Below are positions 15,787 to 23,374 of a stretch of DNA of 57,461 nucleotides, in pieces (position 1 is the stretch's first letter; each line of letters starts with the position of its first letter). This DNA is from a virus, in the IMG/VR virus record IMGVR_UViG_3300017788_000030, positions 1 through 57,461 of that record, one strand, 5' to 3'. The translations under genes and the position numbers were made by a program. Under the pieces are notes generated by a model. That model made no database searches and was not told where the DNA came from. It worked only from the letters and a program-made list of their open reading frames with translations.

Positions 15787-16904
15787 ATGCTCTTTTTATA
15801 GGCCCATATAGACAAACTGATGGTTGGGGGATGGCTTCGCAAGATTATATCAAAGCCATAGCCACTAAGATACCTAACATAACAGCTAGACCAATATTTT
15901 TTATCAATAGAACATCTGAGCCGGATCAGCAAATTATTGAATATGAAAATTCTATATATTCATCTTATGATATTATTTTTCAAAAAACTTTGCCACATTG
16001 TATAGCTCCTATAAAAAAGGGACCAAAAAATGTAGCTTTGTTTGTGTTAGAAACTAATAATATATCAAAGTCTATTTGTATCAATAATCTAAATAATATC
16101 GACGAAATTTGTGTACCATCTAAACAAGAAGAATTATGTTTAAAAAAATCTGGAGTTAAAACAAAAGTCAAAGTTGTATCAGAACCTATAAACATAAATA
16201 CATATGCAAATAATAGAAATTATAAACTTTCTATTCCAGGATTACCAGAAAAGGCATTCAAGTTTTATTGTATTGGAGAATATGTAGAAAGAAAAAATTT
16301 TTCTGATCTAGTTGTAGCTTTTCATCTAGCTTTCAAAGATACAGACAATGTGGTTCTAGTAATAAAATCAGGTGTTCCTGGAGCATCTCCTTCTCAGTCT
16401 GTATCTATGATCAAAGAAGATATAGCAGAAATAAAAAAGAAGATGAATATTAAACAGTACTATAAAAAAGAATTCATAATTAGCGACAGGCTTTCCGACA
16501 TAGACATAATTGGTTTACATAATACTTGTGATTGTCTTGTTATGCCATCCTACGGCGAGGCATTTTGCAGACCAGCAGCGGAAGGATTAATTTTGGGTAA
16601 AACCCCGATAGTAACGGATCATACAGGAATGGCCGATTTTATAGACAACAATAATGGATTTCTTATCAATAGTCACAAACAACCAGTTATGCTAAAGCAA
16701 AGAACTTTATCTAATGACTTTGATATATATAATGCGTATGAATACTGGTATCGACCAAATATTTATAGTTTAATCGAAAATATGCAAAAGATTTATACTA
16801 TGTATAAAAATGATAGAAAAACATATGAAGCAAAAAGAGAGATAGGAATATCTTCTATAGATCAATTTAGCTATGAAACAATAGGTAAAAAAATATGCGA
16901 TTAA
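15783..16904 (+). CDS. GT4-family glycosyltransferase
   Basis: This is a 373-aa GT-B protein. The N-terminal loop GPYRQTDGWGMASQDYI (residues 6-22) is the acceptor-side glycine motif. FYCIGEYVERKNFSDLVVAF (about residues 161-180) starts the C-terminal domain. MPSYGEAFCRPAAEGLILGK (about 256-275) is the E-x7-E-like donor motif, followed by TPIVTDHTGMADF. It is complete and probably active. The ATGA overlap with the preceding glycosyltransferase and the 10-nt overlap with the next gene point to one pathway. The acceptor is not evident. Confidence 0.8.
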   Translation: MNALFIGPYRQTDGWGMASQDYIKAIATKIPNITARPIFFINRTSEPDQQIIEYENSIYSSYDIIFQKTLPHCIAPIKKGPKNVALFVLETNNISKSICINNLNNIDEICVPSKQEELCLKKSGVKTKVKVVSEPININTYANNRNYKLSIPGLPEKAFKFYCIGEYVERKNFSDLVVAFHLAFKDTDNVVLVIKSGVPGASPSQSVSMIKEDIAEIKKKMNIKQYYKKEFIISDRLSDIDIIGLHNTCDCLVMPSYGEAFCRPAAEGLILGKTPIVTDHTGMADFIDNNNGFLINSHKQPVMLKQRTLSNDFDIYNAYEYWYRPNIYSLIENMQKIYTMYKNDRKTYEAKREIGISSIDQFSYETIGKKICD

Positions 16905-17803
16905 ATACTATTAATAGCAATATTATACATCAAATGATAGAATCAGAGAGAAATATAATATATAGACCATCTAATCCTATATTTGATAGAATTCTATATC
17001 ATATAGGGTATAATTTTTATATCTTGGATAAGGACTATATTTCTAACTCAGATAACGCACTCGGCTTACCAGAATCCCATATAGATTTATACTCATATGA
17101 TTTATTTATATGTAACTCTATACTAGAAGCGGCTCAAGACACCCTGTCGAAACAATTACATCTGAATTCTGTGATATTTGAGCATGGCCCAAAACAAAAT
17201 CAAATAAAAAAAGAAGATCTCTCTATCATTAATCAAAAATTGAAGAATTCTAAAAAGATATTTTTCGATGAAAATTATGCTCTAACCTGGAATCAACACG
17301 GAACTGTTGTATTAAATTATGGGATACCTTTAGATATCTTCTTTAGTGCAATAGATTATAACGACAGAGAAAAAGATCTATTAATAGTCAATATACCTAA
17401 TAATATTGTTGGACATCAACTAAAAAGTTATTTCGAAAACGAACACTTCAAGTGCGAACTAATAGAGAATATACCAGCAATATCATTATCCGAGTTATCT
17501 CAGTATCTTAATAAATTTAGACTTATTGTTAATTTACAATCTGATAAGTTATTAAATCTGGCGTCGATAGCATGTGGATGCACCTCCGTATTATTATCTG
17601 CAGAAAATATACTAATTCCATCTACAACGTGTAGAACATCAGTAGATGAAATAGCAAGAAATATTAATAATGATCTTAAAAATTTTCCATCAAATGAATC
17701 TACAGCAGAATACCTAAAACATTTCCATCATTTTGATCTATTCAAGATTAAATTATCGGATACTATAGAACATGATTCAAAAAGAAAGGTTTTTGTACTA
17801 TGA
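16895..17803 (+). CDS. Probable GT-B-like protein, divergent
   Basis: This 302-aa protein has the alternating strand/helix pattern of GT-B enzymes but weak motifs. FDENYALTWNQHGTVVLNYGIPLDIFF-type text near residues 122-150 resembles the linker where the donor domain starts, and IACGCTSVLLS near residues 225-235 resembles the donor-site Gly/Ala helix. The usual E-x7-E motif is not clear, so it may be an inactive or very divergent relative. It overlaps both neighbours (10 and 4 nt) inside the glycosylation cluster. Assignment rests on context as much as on sequence. Confidence 0.45.
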   Translation: MRLNTINSNIIHQMIESERNIIYRPSNPIFDRILYHIGYNFYILDKDYISNSDNALGLPESHIDLYSYDLFICNSILEAAQDTLSKQLHLNSVIFEHGPKQNQIKKEDLSIINQKLKNSKKIFFDENYALTWNQHGTVVLNYGIPLDIFFSAIDYNDREKDLLIVNIPNNIVGHQLKSYFENEHFKCELIENIPAISLSELSQYLNKFRLIVNLQSDKLLNLASIACGCTSVLLSAENILIPSTTCRTSVDEIARNINNDLKNFPSNESTAEYLKHFHHFDLFKIKLSDTIEHDSKRKVFVL

Positions 17804-18213
17804 TAGCTAATCTCAATGTGGTTAAACATATCGATGATACAGCACCAAAAGGATTAAATAATATCGATATTGAAAATATTCATAAGATTACTAATAATTA
17901 TGTAAATCATATCGATTGTTTATGTCTTGATGATCTGACATTTGATCAGAGAAATCATTTATTTGTTACCATGATTAATAAATTATGTTTGGGTGGAACT
18001 ATATCTATTAAGTTTATTAATCTTAGTTTACTAGCATCAAAAATAGAAAAACTAGAAATCACAGGAGAAAAATTTTCTAAAATATTTCAGAACATTTTTT
18101 CAGCATGGTCTGAGCCAGAATATCTAGATATTATTAATCAAATGAAATTAAAAGTCAATTATATATATTTTGATCAGATTTATACAACTGCAACACTAGA
18201 AAAAACGATATGA
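17800..18213 (+). CDS. Hypothetical, possibly partial methyltransferase-like
   Basis: This is a 137-aa protein. The segment CLCLDDLTFDQRNHLFVTMI followed by KLCLGGTISIKFINLSLLAS (residues about 45-85) resembles the second half of a class I SAM-dependent methyltransferase, where an acidic strand, a helix and a Gly-Gly-turn strand follow one another. The SAM-binding glycine loop expected near the N-terminus is absent. It could be a degraded methyltransferase or a different small alpha/beta protein. It joins both neighbours through ATGA overlaps within the glycosylation cluster. Confidence 0.4.
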   Translation: MIANLNVVKHIDDTAPKGLNNIDIENIHKITNNYVNHIDCLCLDDLTFDQRNHLFVTMINKLCLGGTISIKFINLSLLASKIEKLEITGEKFSKIFQNIFSAWSEPEYLDIINQMKLKVNYIYFDQIYTTATLEKTI

Positions 18214-18905
18214 AAACTGCTTGTTGTATACTATCATACAATATTACCAAAGGCATGAAGTCGTATGGGCCGATAGGGACTCTCAAAAAAAATAAAACAT
18301 CCAAAGAGCTTATCGTCTATCAAATAGAATATTTGCGTAAAATATTTGGTTCTGTAGATATATTTTTAGTTCTAGGTTTTGGTCAAGATAAAATTATAAA
18401 GTCTCTTGAAAAGAAAAAATATGTACACTTTATTCATAATTCAGAATACGAAAACAAAAATGATTCTTATGCTATCAAATTATTTCTGAATTATATAAAA
18501 CCAACAATAGACAATTATTGCGGTATCTTTTTTTTGGATTCTAATACTCTGATAAAAAATATATCTCTTAAAAAGAAAAATGTCTCATGGATTCTGACAA
18601 AAAAATATCATAAAAGAAATCGTATTAAGGCTGATTATCTCGGTATAAATACTATAGACGCACAATTGATAAGCTCTATATTTTACAATATGGGAGATTA
18701 TTTATGGAATAAAAGTTTTTATTTGACAAAGACAGACGCACAGAGTATCATATATGATATACATGGTTGTTACGACAATATGTTCGATTTTGAAATTATT
18801 AACTTCCTAATAGAAAAACTCGGATATAAATTCTACATTAACGAAATTAATACCAACGATAGTATAGAAATCAAAGGACTTAGAGACAAATACAAGATAT
18901 CATAA
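18210..18905 (+). CDS. Nucleotidyltransferase-like (GT-A fold) protein
   Basis: This is a 231-aa protein. The start CCILSYNITKGMKSYGPIGT, then SKELIVYQIEYLRKIFGSVD and IFLVLGFGQDKIIKSL (residues about 30-72), follows the pattern of sugar-phosphate nucleotidyltransferases/MobA-like enzymes: a nucleotide loop, a dimer helix and an LVxGF strand. YCGIFFLDSNTLI near residues 106-118 would be the D-x-N metal site. The usual L-A-G-G-x-G-T-R-L loop is replaced by a divergent one, so activity is uncertain. It could supply an activated sugar to the nearby glycosyltransferases. It starts in an ATGA overlap. Confidence 0.5.
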   Translation: MKTACCILSYNITKGMKSYGPIGTLKKNKTSKELIVYQIEYLRKIFGSVDIFLVLGFGQDKIIKSLEKKKYVHFIHNSEYENKNDSYAIKLFLNYIKPTIDNYCGIFFLDSNTLIKNISLKKKNVSWILTKKYHKRNRIKADYLGINTIDAQLISSIFYNMGDYLWNKSFYLTKTDAQSIIYDIHGCYDNMFDFEIINFLIEKLGYKFYINEINTNDSIEIKGLRDKYKIS

Positions 18906-18906
18906 T

Positions 18907-19692
18907 ATGAAACAAACTATACTGCTTCACGATTCGCAAAGTAATTGTAGCAAAGGCATGAACAAGTTTTTGATAGAAGGCATAAACGCTATGTCTAATA
19001 CCGAGGTTTTATTTAGCAAATTTCACGGAAAACTATTTGGAACATACCAGAAGTATAAATTTTCCAGTTTAGTTTGGCATATATCAGAATATACTCAAGA
19101 ATTATATGATTTTATCAGAGACTATGATAATTCTGTAAAAATTTACTTAGTTGTTGATGGTTCTTTAGACTCCGAATTTATTTCTTATATAAACAAAACC
19201 AATATAAATGTGATTCTTAAATCTAATATAGAGAACAACTATACTAAAGTAGTATGTACTTTCGATAACTTGTATGATGATACTATTTTCTTTAATGCGA
19301 ATCTGGTTAGAAATAATAAAATAGTTGTACTGCTATCTAAAAATAACCAAAAAAACACAGAGTTGTTATCAGACATTATATATCCAAAAACAAACAGACC
19401 TATAGTATTAATGAATAATCCAGAATACCAATCAGAAGTTAATATTGGTGTTTTTAACTATCCTGATCTAGCGGATATTTTAAATACTTACGGTGGTGTT
19501 GTTGATTTGGACCAAAACTATATTCTAGAAAGCCAAGCTACAGGAATCGATCATTACGACACAATAAATAATTCTATAGTCGATGCTATAGACAATTCTA
19601 GATTAACAGAAAAAATAACAAATATACAAAATAAAACATACAAATATTTTATTGACAAGTATTTAATACCACATATTATGGGTGATAGATGA
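18907..19692 (+). CDS. Hypothetical protein of the glycosylation cluster
   Basis: This 261-aa protein I cannot assign. The N-terminus (TILLHDSQSNCSKGMNKFLI) resembles the acceptor-domain start of GT-B enzymes, where a Gly-rich turn precedes a helix. Strands such as VKIYLVVDGSLDSEFISYI and KIVVLLSKNN follow. No donor-site E-x7-E motif is visible. It begins 1 nt after the previous stop and ends in an ATGA overlap with the next gene. Function in the same pathway is inferred from tight coupling only. Confidence 0.45.
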   Translation: MKQTILLHDSQSNCSKGMNKFLIEGINAMSNTEVLFSKFHGKLFGTYQKYKFSSLVWHISEYTQELYDFIRDYDNSVKIYLVVDGSLDSEFISYINKTNINVILKSNIENNYTKVVCTFDNLYDDTIFFNANLVRNNKIVVLLSKNNQKNTELLSDIIYPKTNRPIVLMNNPEYQSEVNIGVFNYPDLADILNTYGGVVDLDQNYILESQATGIDHYDTINNSIVDAIDNSRLTEKITNIQNKTYKYFIDKYLIPHIMGDR

Positions 19693-20156
19693 ATATAGGA
19701 TTCTACCTACTAGATATTAATTCTAAAAATGAACACCAAACACAAATTCTTCAATTAATTAATAATCTATGCAAATTAAGACCATATGACAACATTGTTC
19801 TATTTAATAATAGATATAATAATGTGGATTTAGATCACAAGTATTATATATTACATATTAATCAAGCAAAATATTTTGATGGTATACTATTCCTATTTGA
19901 TATTAAAAGCGCATTGTTAACAAGAACTTTTCCATGTCCCAAAAAACAAGTACTGTATCTTACTTCAAATGACTGGGCAGTTAATAATAAAGCTCCATAT
20001 ATATTTTGGAGAGATCTTTTTATGAACAAAGATTTTGAAATTATAGTTTCTGACCAAAAATTATATACCGAATATGATATATGTTGGAGAAAACCAATAG
20101 CTATTATAGAACAGTATAATACGGAGGATCTTAGCAATGTTATACAAAAACTATAA
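19689..20156 (+). CDS. Hypothetical protein, GT-B N-domain-like
   Basis: This 155-aa protein starts MNIGFYLLDINSKNEHQTQI and has alternating strands (NIVLFNNRYN, YYILHINQ, GILFLFDIKSALL) and a final helix with EQYNTEDLSNVIQKL. It looks like a single Rossmann half such as the N-terminal domain of a GT-B enzyme. It may be a free-standing half or a gene shortened when the next nuclease gene was placed over its 3' end (20-nt overlap). I see no evidence of a frameshift, and the ending looks natural. Confidence 0.45.
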   Translation: MNIGFYLLDINSKNEHQTQILQLINNLCKLRPYDNIVLFNNRYNNVDLDHKYYILHINQAKYFDGILFLFDIKSALLTRTFPCPKKQVLYLTSNDWAVNNKAPYIFWRDLFMNKDFEIIVSDQKLYTEYDICWRKPIAIIEQYNTEDLSNVIQKL

Positions 20157-20928
20157 AAACTATTCCGATACAGATAAAAAACGTATTATTCACACTCTAT
20201 ATGTAGAAGAAAAAAAGAGCTTCTCCGATATTGCTGAACTACTTAATACTTATTCTAACAAAATCAGAAGAGATGCTATAAAATATAAAATCCCCATCAG
20301 AAATAAAAGCGAAGCACAATCTAATGCTATACAAACAGGTGTTCACAAACATCCAACCAAAGGAACATCCAGGTCCGAAGACACAAAAACAAAAATAGGA
20401 TTGTCGGTAATGAAATCTTGGGAAGAACTAGATGATCAAGAACTAGAAAAAAGAAAACAAACGGCTAAAGAGCTATGGGATAACTTAACAGATGATGAGA
20501 AGCAATATCGTTTAAGTTTAGCAAATAAGGCTGTTAGAGATACTAGTAAAAAGGGATCGAAACTAGAAATCTATCTGCTTAATAGACTACTATCTGACGG
20601 GATAAAAGTAGACTTTCATAAAGAACAAATGTTGTTAACCACAAAGCTACAAATAGATTTATTTTTACCAACAATGAATATTGCTATAGAAATAGATGGC
20701 CCTTCTCACTTTTTGCCAGTATGGGGTGATGATACTCTAGCAAGAAATCAAAAATATGATGATAAAAAATCTGGTCTAATTTTAGGTAAAGGACTAAAAC
20801 TTATACGAATCAAACAACTAAAAGATTTTTCAAAAAGTAGAGCAGATAAGTTATATGATCGTTTAATATCTATACTAAATAATAGTAAATCATTCGATAA
20901 CACTAAAATTCTAGAAATAGAGGACTAA
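20137..20928 (+). CDS. Modular Vsr-like endonuclease (HTH + NUMOD-like + nuclease)
   Basis: This is a 263-aa three-part protein. Residues about 12-55 are an HTH (KSFSDIAELLNTYSNKIRRD). Residues about 60-145 have two or three short modules of the NUMOD3 kind (TSRSEDTKTKIG, KQTAKELWDNL). Residues about 145-250 are a Vsr-like nuclease with GSKLEIYLLNRLLSDG, TTKLQIDLFLP, IAIEIDGPSHF and LKLIRIKQLKDF. The Asp before FLP and the Glu-x-Asp-x3-His segment resemble the EDxHD homing family. A good ribosome site (GGAGGA 20123-20128, 8 nt spacing) fixes the start. It could be a free-standing homing nuclease or a fixed recombination nuclease. It shares its fold with the 3,688 gene. Confidence 0.7.
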   Translation: MLYKNYKNYSDTDKKRIIHTLYVEEKKSFSDIAELLNTYSNKIRRDAIKYKIPIRNKSEAQSNAIQTGVHKHPTKGTSRSEDTKTKIGLSVMKSWEELDDQELEKRKQTAKELWDNLTDDEKQYRLSLANKAVRDTSKKGSKLEIYLLNRLLSDGIKVDFHKEQMLLTTKLQIDLFLPTMNIAIEIDGPSHFLPVWGDDTLARNQKYDDKKSGLILGKGLKLIRIKQLKDFSKSRADKLYDRLISILNNSKSFDNTKILEIED

Positions 20929-20929
20929 T

Positions 20930-21637
20930 ATGGTTAAGGAATCCAAAGAATCTAAAGAGAATAAAGAGATCGTATTAAAATCAACCGACTTAGGATGGAC
21001 AGATCATGTGTTAGGACTATTGTCTGATGATGAAAAAATTTCAGGAAATCCAACAACAGATGGTTTGCGCAGAATATTTGAGATAGTTCTTAATTGCAGA
21101 TTATTGTTGTCAACATCCAGTGTGGTTCAGTCTCCGAGTCCGGATAACGAGAAAAGAGCCACAGTTATCCACTCTCTTACCTATCGTTTAAATCCTGAGT
21201 CTGACGACCCATATGGTATTAATACTTTGACTGTGGACGGATCTGCGGACGTTTATTGGGGTAACTGCGACAAGGTATATCGTAACCATCCTGTTGCGGT
21301 AGCAGAAACCAGAGCCGAAGGACGAGCATTAAGACGAGCATTAAGACTACGAAAAGTAGTAGCGGCAGAAGAAATATCATCAAATATCGAGGATGATCCA
21401 AATGGAGAAAATGTATCCAAGATTAGCGTTAATCAAATAAATTTCTTAGATGTTCTAGCACAAAGACTAAATGTTAATGTGACTAAACTCCTCAAACATC
21501 TTGACATAACATGTGATTCTGTTTATAATATAAAACACCATGAGGCAGTTTCTATTATACAAAATCTAAATACACTACAACAGAATACTGCTTCAATTCC
21601 AGAAAATATCAAAGGCTATGAAACAGAATGGAAGTGA
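20930..21637 (+). CDS. Probable ssDNA-annealing recombination protein
   Basis: This is a 235-aa protein. The core has NPTTDGLRRIFEIVLNC near residue 41 and, near residues 120-142, HPVAVAETRAEGRALRRALR. A Pro-x-Ala-x-x-Glu-Thr-Arg-Ala-x-x-Arg-Ala-Leu helix of this kind is seen in phage single-strand annealing proteins related to Rad52/Erf. The C-terminal part, ISVNQINFLDVLAQRLNV and EAVSIIQNL, resembles the helix-hairpin tail that often closes such annealing proteins. It would pair complementary ssDNA during phage recombination. It begins 1 nt after the nuclease and is followed by a zinc-ribbon gene. The assignment is by motif only, and an unrelated family is possible. Confidence 0.5.
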   Translation: MVKESKESKENKEIVLKSTDLGWTDHVLGLLSDDEKISGNPTTDGLRRIFEIVLNCRLLLSTSSVVQSPSPDNEKRATVIHSLTYRLNPESDDPYGINTLTVDGSADVYWGNCDKVYRNHPVAVAETRAEGRALRRALRLRKVVAAEEISSNIEDDPNGENVSKISVNQINFLDVLAQRLNVNVTKLLKHLDITCDSVYNIKHHEAVSIIQNLNTLQQNTASIPENIKGYETEWK

Positions 21638-21640
21638 CAT

Positions 21641-21964
21641 ATGAAAGTACTATATAAGGCTAATGACAAATTACAATTTGAGTTAGAAGGAAGTGGACAG
21701 AAAGAAGTTTTTAAAGAAATAGCTCTTATACAGGAAATTTTTGGAGAAACAAAATGTGGACTATGCGGAAGCACCAATCTAAGATTTATTGTGCGAAATG
21801 TAGAAGGAAATGATTACTATGAACTTAGATGTATGGATTGTGGAGCTATACTAGCTTTCGGTCAGCATAAAAAGGGTGGCACACTATTTCCGAAACGAAA
21901 AGACGACGAAGGCAATTGGTTACCTAACAATGGTTGGCACAAATGGAAAAAAGAACAAGAATAA
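21641..21964 (+). CDS. Zinc-ribbon protein of unknown role
   Basis: This is a 107-aa protein. Two CxxC pairs, CGLCGS (near residue 41) and CMDCG (near residue 65), make a zinc ribbon, surrounded by YYELRCMDCGAILAFGQ and GGTLFPKRKDDEG, then WLPNNGWHKW. I recognise this as a recurrent phage small-protein type, found near annealing proteins, but it has no established function. It starts 3 nt after the previous stop and its 3' end overlaps the next gene by 22 nt. Binding of nucleic acid is plausible. Confidence 0.6.
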   Translation: MKVLYKANDKLQFELEGSGQKEVFKEIALIQEIFGETKCGLCGSTNLRFIVRNVEGNDYYELRCMDCGAILAFGQHKKGGTLFPKRKDDEGNWLPNNGWHKWKKEQE

Positions 21965-22911
21965 TTGACGATTTTGTAGTTTATGGTTACGAAAACGGGT
22001 TTTGGCAAAGTTTAATAATACATTGTACTGTATTATTAATAATGTCATTTTTGTTTATTGTTATAGAAAAAAGAAAACCTCCTATAGTTATACAATTATC
22101 TTCATTATCTGATGTTGTAGAGTATAATAATGCTAATACGGAAGATCTGGAACTAGAAGTTGATGTGTCACATTTTAATGTTAGCAATACTAACAATGAA
22201 ATTGATAATCAGCTAGATATAATTAGCGATGTGATATTTCAAGAGGAAGAGCCTGTCGCGGATTCGTCTGATGCTTCTGATATTGTATCAATAGAGGAAT
22301 CTTTGTTATTGGACTCTATTGATAACAAAAAATCCGATATGAACCAAATGTTTTCAGAAGCGGAGACCCCTCAAAAGATACCAAGTACAGAACCAATGGA
22401 TGATAATCCTTTAAAAAAACTTGTGTCTCAGGGCGTCTCACTAGGCCAAGGACAAGGCAAAGCGGTGTCTGCTAGAACTACTTCTGCTAGCACTTCTCCA
22501 AAATCTATAGAGGAAAAAATACAAATGTACGGAGCCGGAACAGGAGATGTGCAAATATCGTTGTCATGGTCAACTGCCGACGACATAGATTTACATGTTC
22601 AGTATATAGGATATGGTATCAACGAAGTTATTTTCTGGAGAAGGAGACTTGGTTCGTCTGGAGCTATTCTAGACATAGATATGAATGCTAGAGGACCACA
22701 AAATCGCAATCCTATTGAAAATATTTTTTGGCCATACAATAGCGCTCCTCGCGGCCGATTTATGGTGGGCGTACACTTTTTCAGAAGCTGGACCAGAAAT
22801 ACTAAAGTTCCGGTAATCATTCGTATCAAAACTCTAAAAGGTACTTATACCAAAGAGTCTGTTGCTATTCTAGGGCAGGATATACAAGTTATAGAAACTT
22901 TTACTAACTAA
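21943..22911 (+). CDS. Membrane-anchored protein with DUF2135/YfaP-like domain
   Basis: This is a protein of about 322 aa. A transmembrane helix is at residues 21-42 (FWQSLIIHCTVLLIMSFLFI), followed by a long acidic, Ser-rich linker. The C-terminal domain (residues about 197-315) reads VQISLSWSTADDIDLHVQYI, then ILDIDMNARGPQNRNPIENI and RGRFMVGVHFF. This is the DUF2135/YfaP-like beta-sandwich, which in planctomycete proteins typically binds metal at the DDxDLHV and LDxDMN motifs. ATG 21943 is preferred to TTG 21934. It would lie in the host inner membrane with the domain outside. It could be host-derived, and a role in adsorption, exclusion or lysis is unknown. Confidence 0.65.
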   Translation: MEKRTRIIDDFVVYGYENGFWQSLIIHCTVLLIMSFLFIVIEKRKPPIVIQLSSLSDVVEYNNANTEDLELEVDVSHFNVSNTNNEIDNQLDIISDVIFQEEEPVADSSDASDIVSIEESLLLDSIDNKKSDMNQMFSEAETPQKIPSTEPMDDNPLKKLVSQGVSLGQGQGKAVSARTTSASTSPKSIEEKIQMYGAGTGDVQISLSWSTADDIDLHVQYIGYGINEVIFWRRRLGSSGAILDIDMNARGPQNRNPIENIFWPYNSAPRGRFMVGVHFFRSWTRNTKVPVIIRIKTLKGTYTKESVAILGQDIQVIETFTN

Positions 22912-23368
22912 CGGGACCCCATTTTTGGGCTGGACAACTTGCTTGTTTATTAGCGAGTTTATTATGGTAATTTTTATCTCTAGTAATAGTACATCCACAT
23001 AAATTACATGAATTATTCTGAAAATGTTCACACATTTTACAAATATTCATTCTGTCTTTAATCTGATCTTCCGAGCATAATAAGTCTTTCGGGTCGAATG
23101 TTGGAGTAGTATGATCTTTACCCATTTTTAACATTTGATTTTCTGCTTGCTGTCTTATAAATGCTGTAGGGTCACCTACTGCCCCATGATATACTGGTGG
23201 CGCAAAGTCACTTGCCGCTAAAGAAGTTTCCATATCTTGTCTAGCAAAATGAAAACAAATAATTTTAGTTAGTGGATTTTCCAAAGCCACTTCTAGTTTA
23301 CAGTTTTTACACTTATAAATTCTTTTATTATTGTATATTTTTTTAGTATCTTCAAATTCACAAAACAT
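22904..23368 (-). CDS. Zinc-knuckle protein, DUF6171-like
   Basis: This is a 154-aa cysteine-rich protein. An N-terminal pair (YKCKNCKLEVAL) is followed by a linker with AFIRQQAENQMLKMGK and a C-terminal cluster MNICKMCEHFQNN, CNLCGCTI and a final CPAQKWGP. The Cys spacing followed by CPxxKW is typical of small phage proteins that resemble DUF6171. It is the last gene of the virion block and its stop codon overlaps the stop of the + strand membrane gene by 8 bp. Its role is unknown; association with the neighbouring tail proteins is possible from location. Confidence 0.6.
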   Translation of the reverse strand: MFCEFEDTKKIYNNKRIYKCKNCKLEVALENPLTKIICFHFARQDMETSLAASDFAPPVYHGAVGDPTAFIRQQAENQMLKMGKDHTTPTFDPKDLLCSEDQIKDRMNICKMCEHFQNNSCNLCGCTITRDKNYHNKLANKQASCPAQKWGPVS

Positions 23369-23374
23369 AATTTA

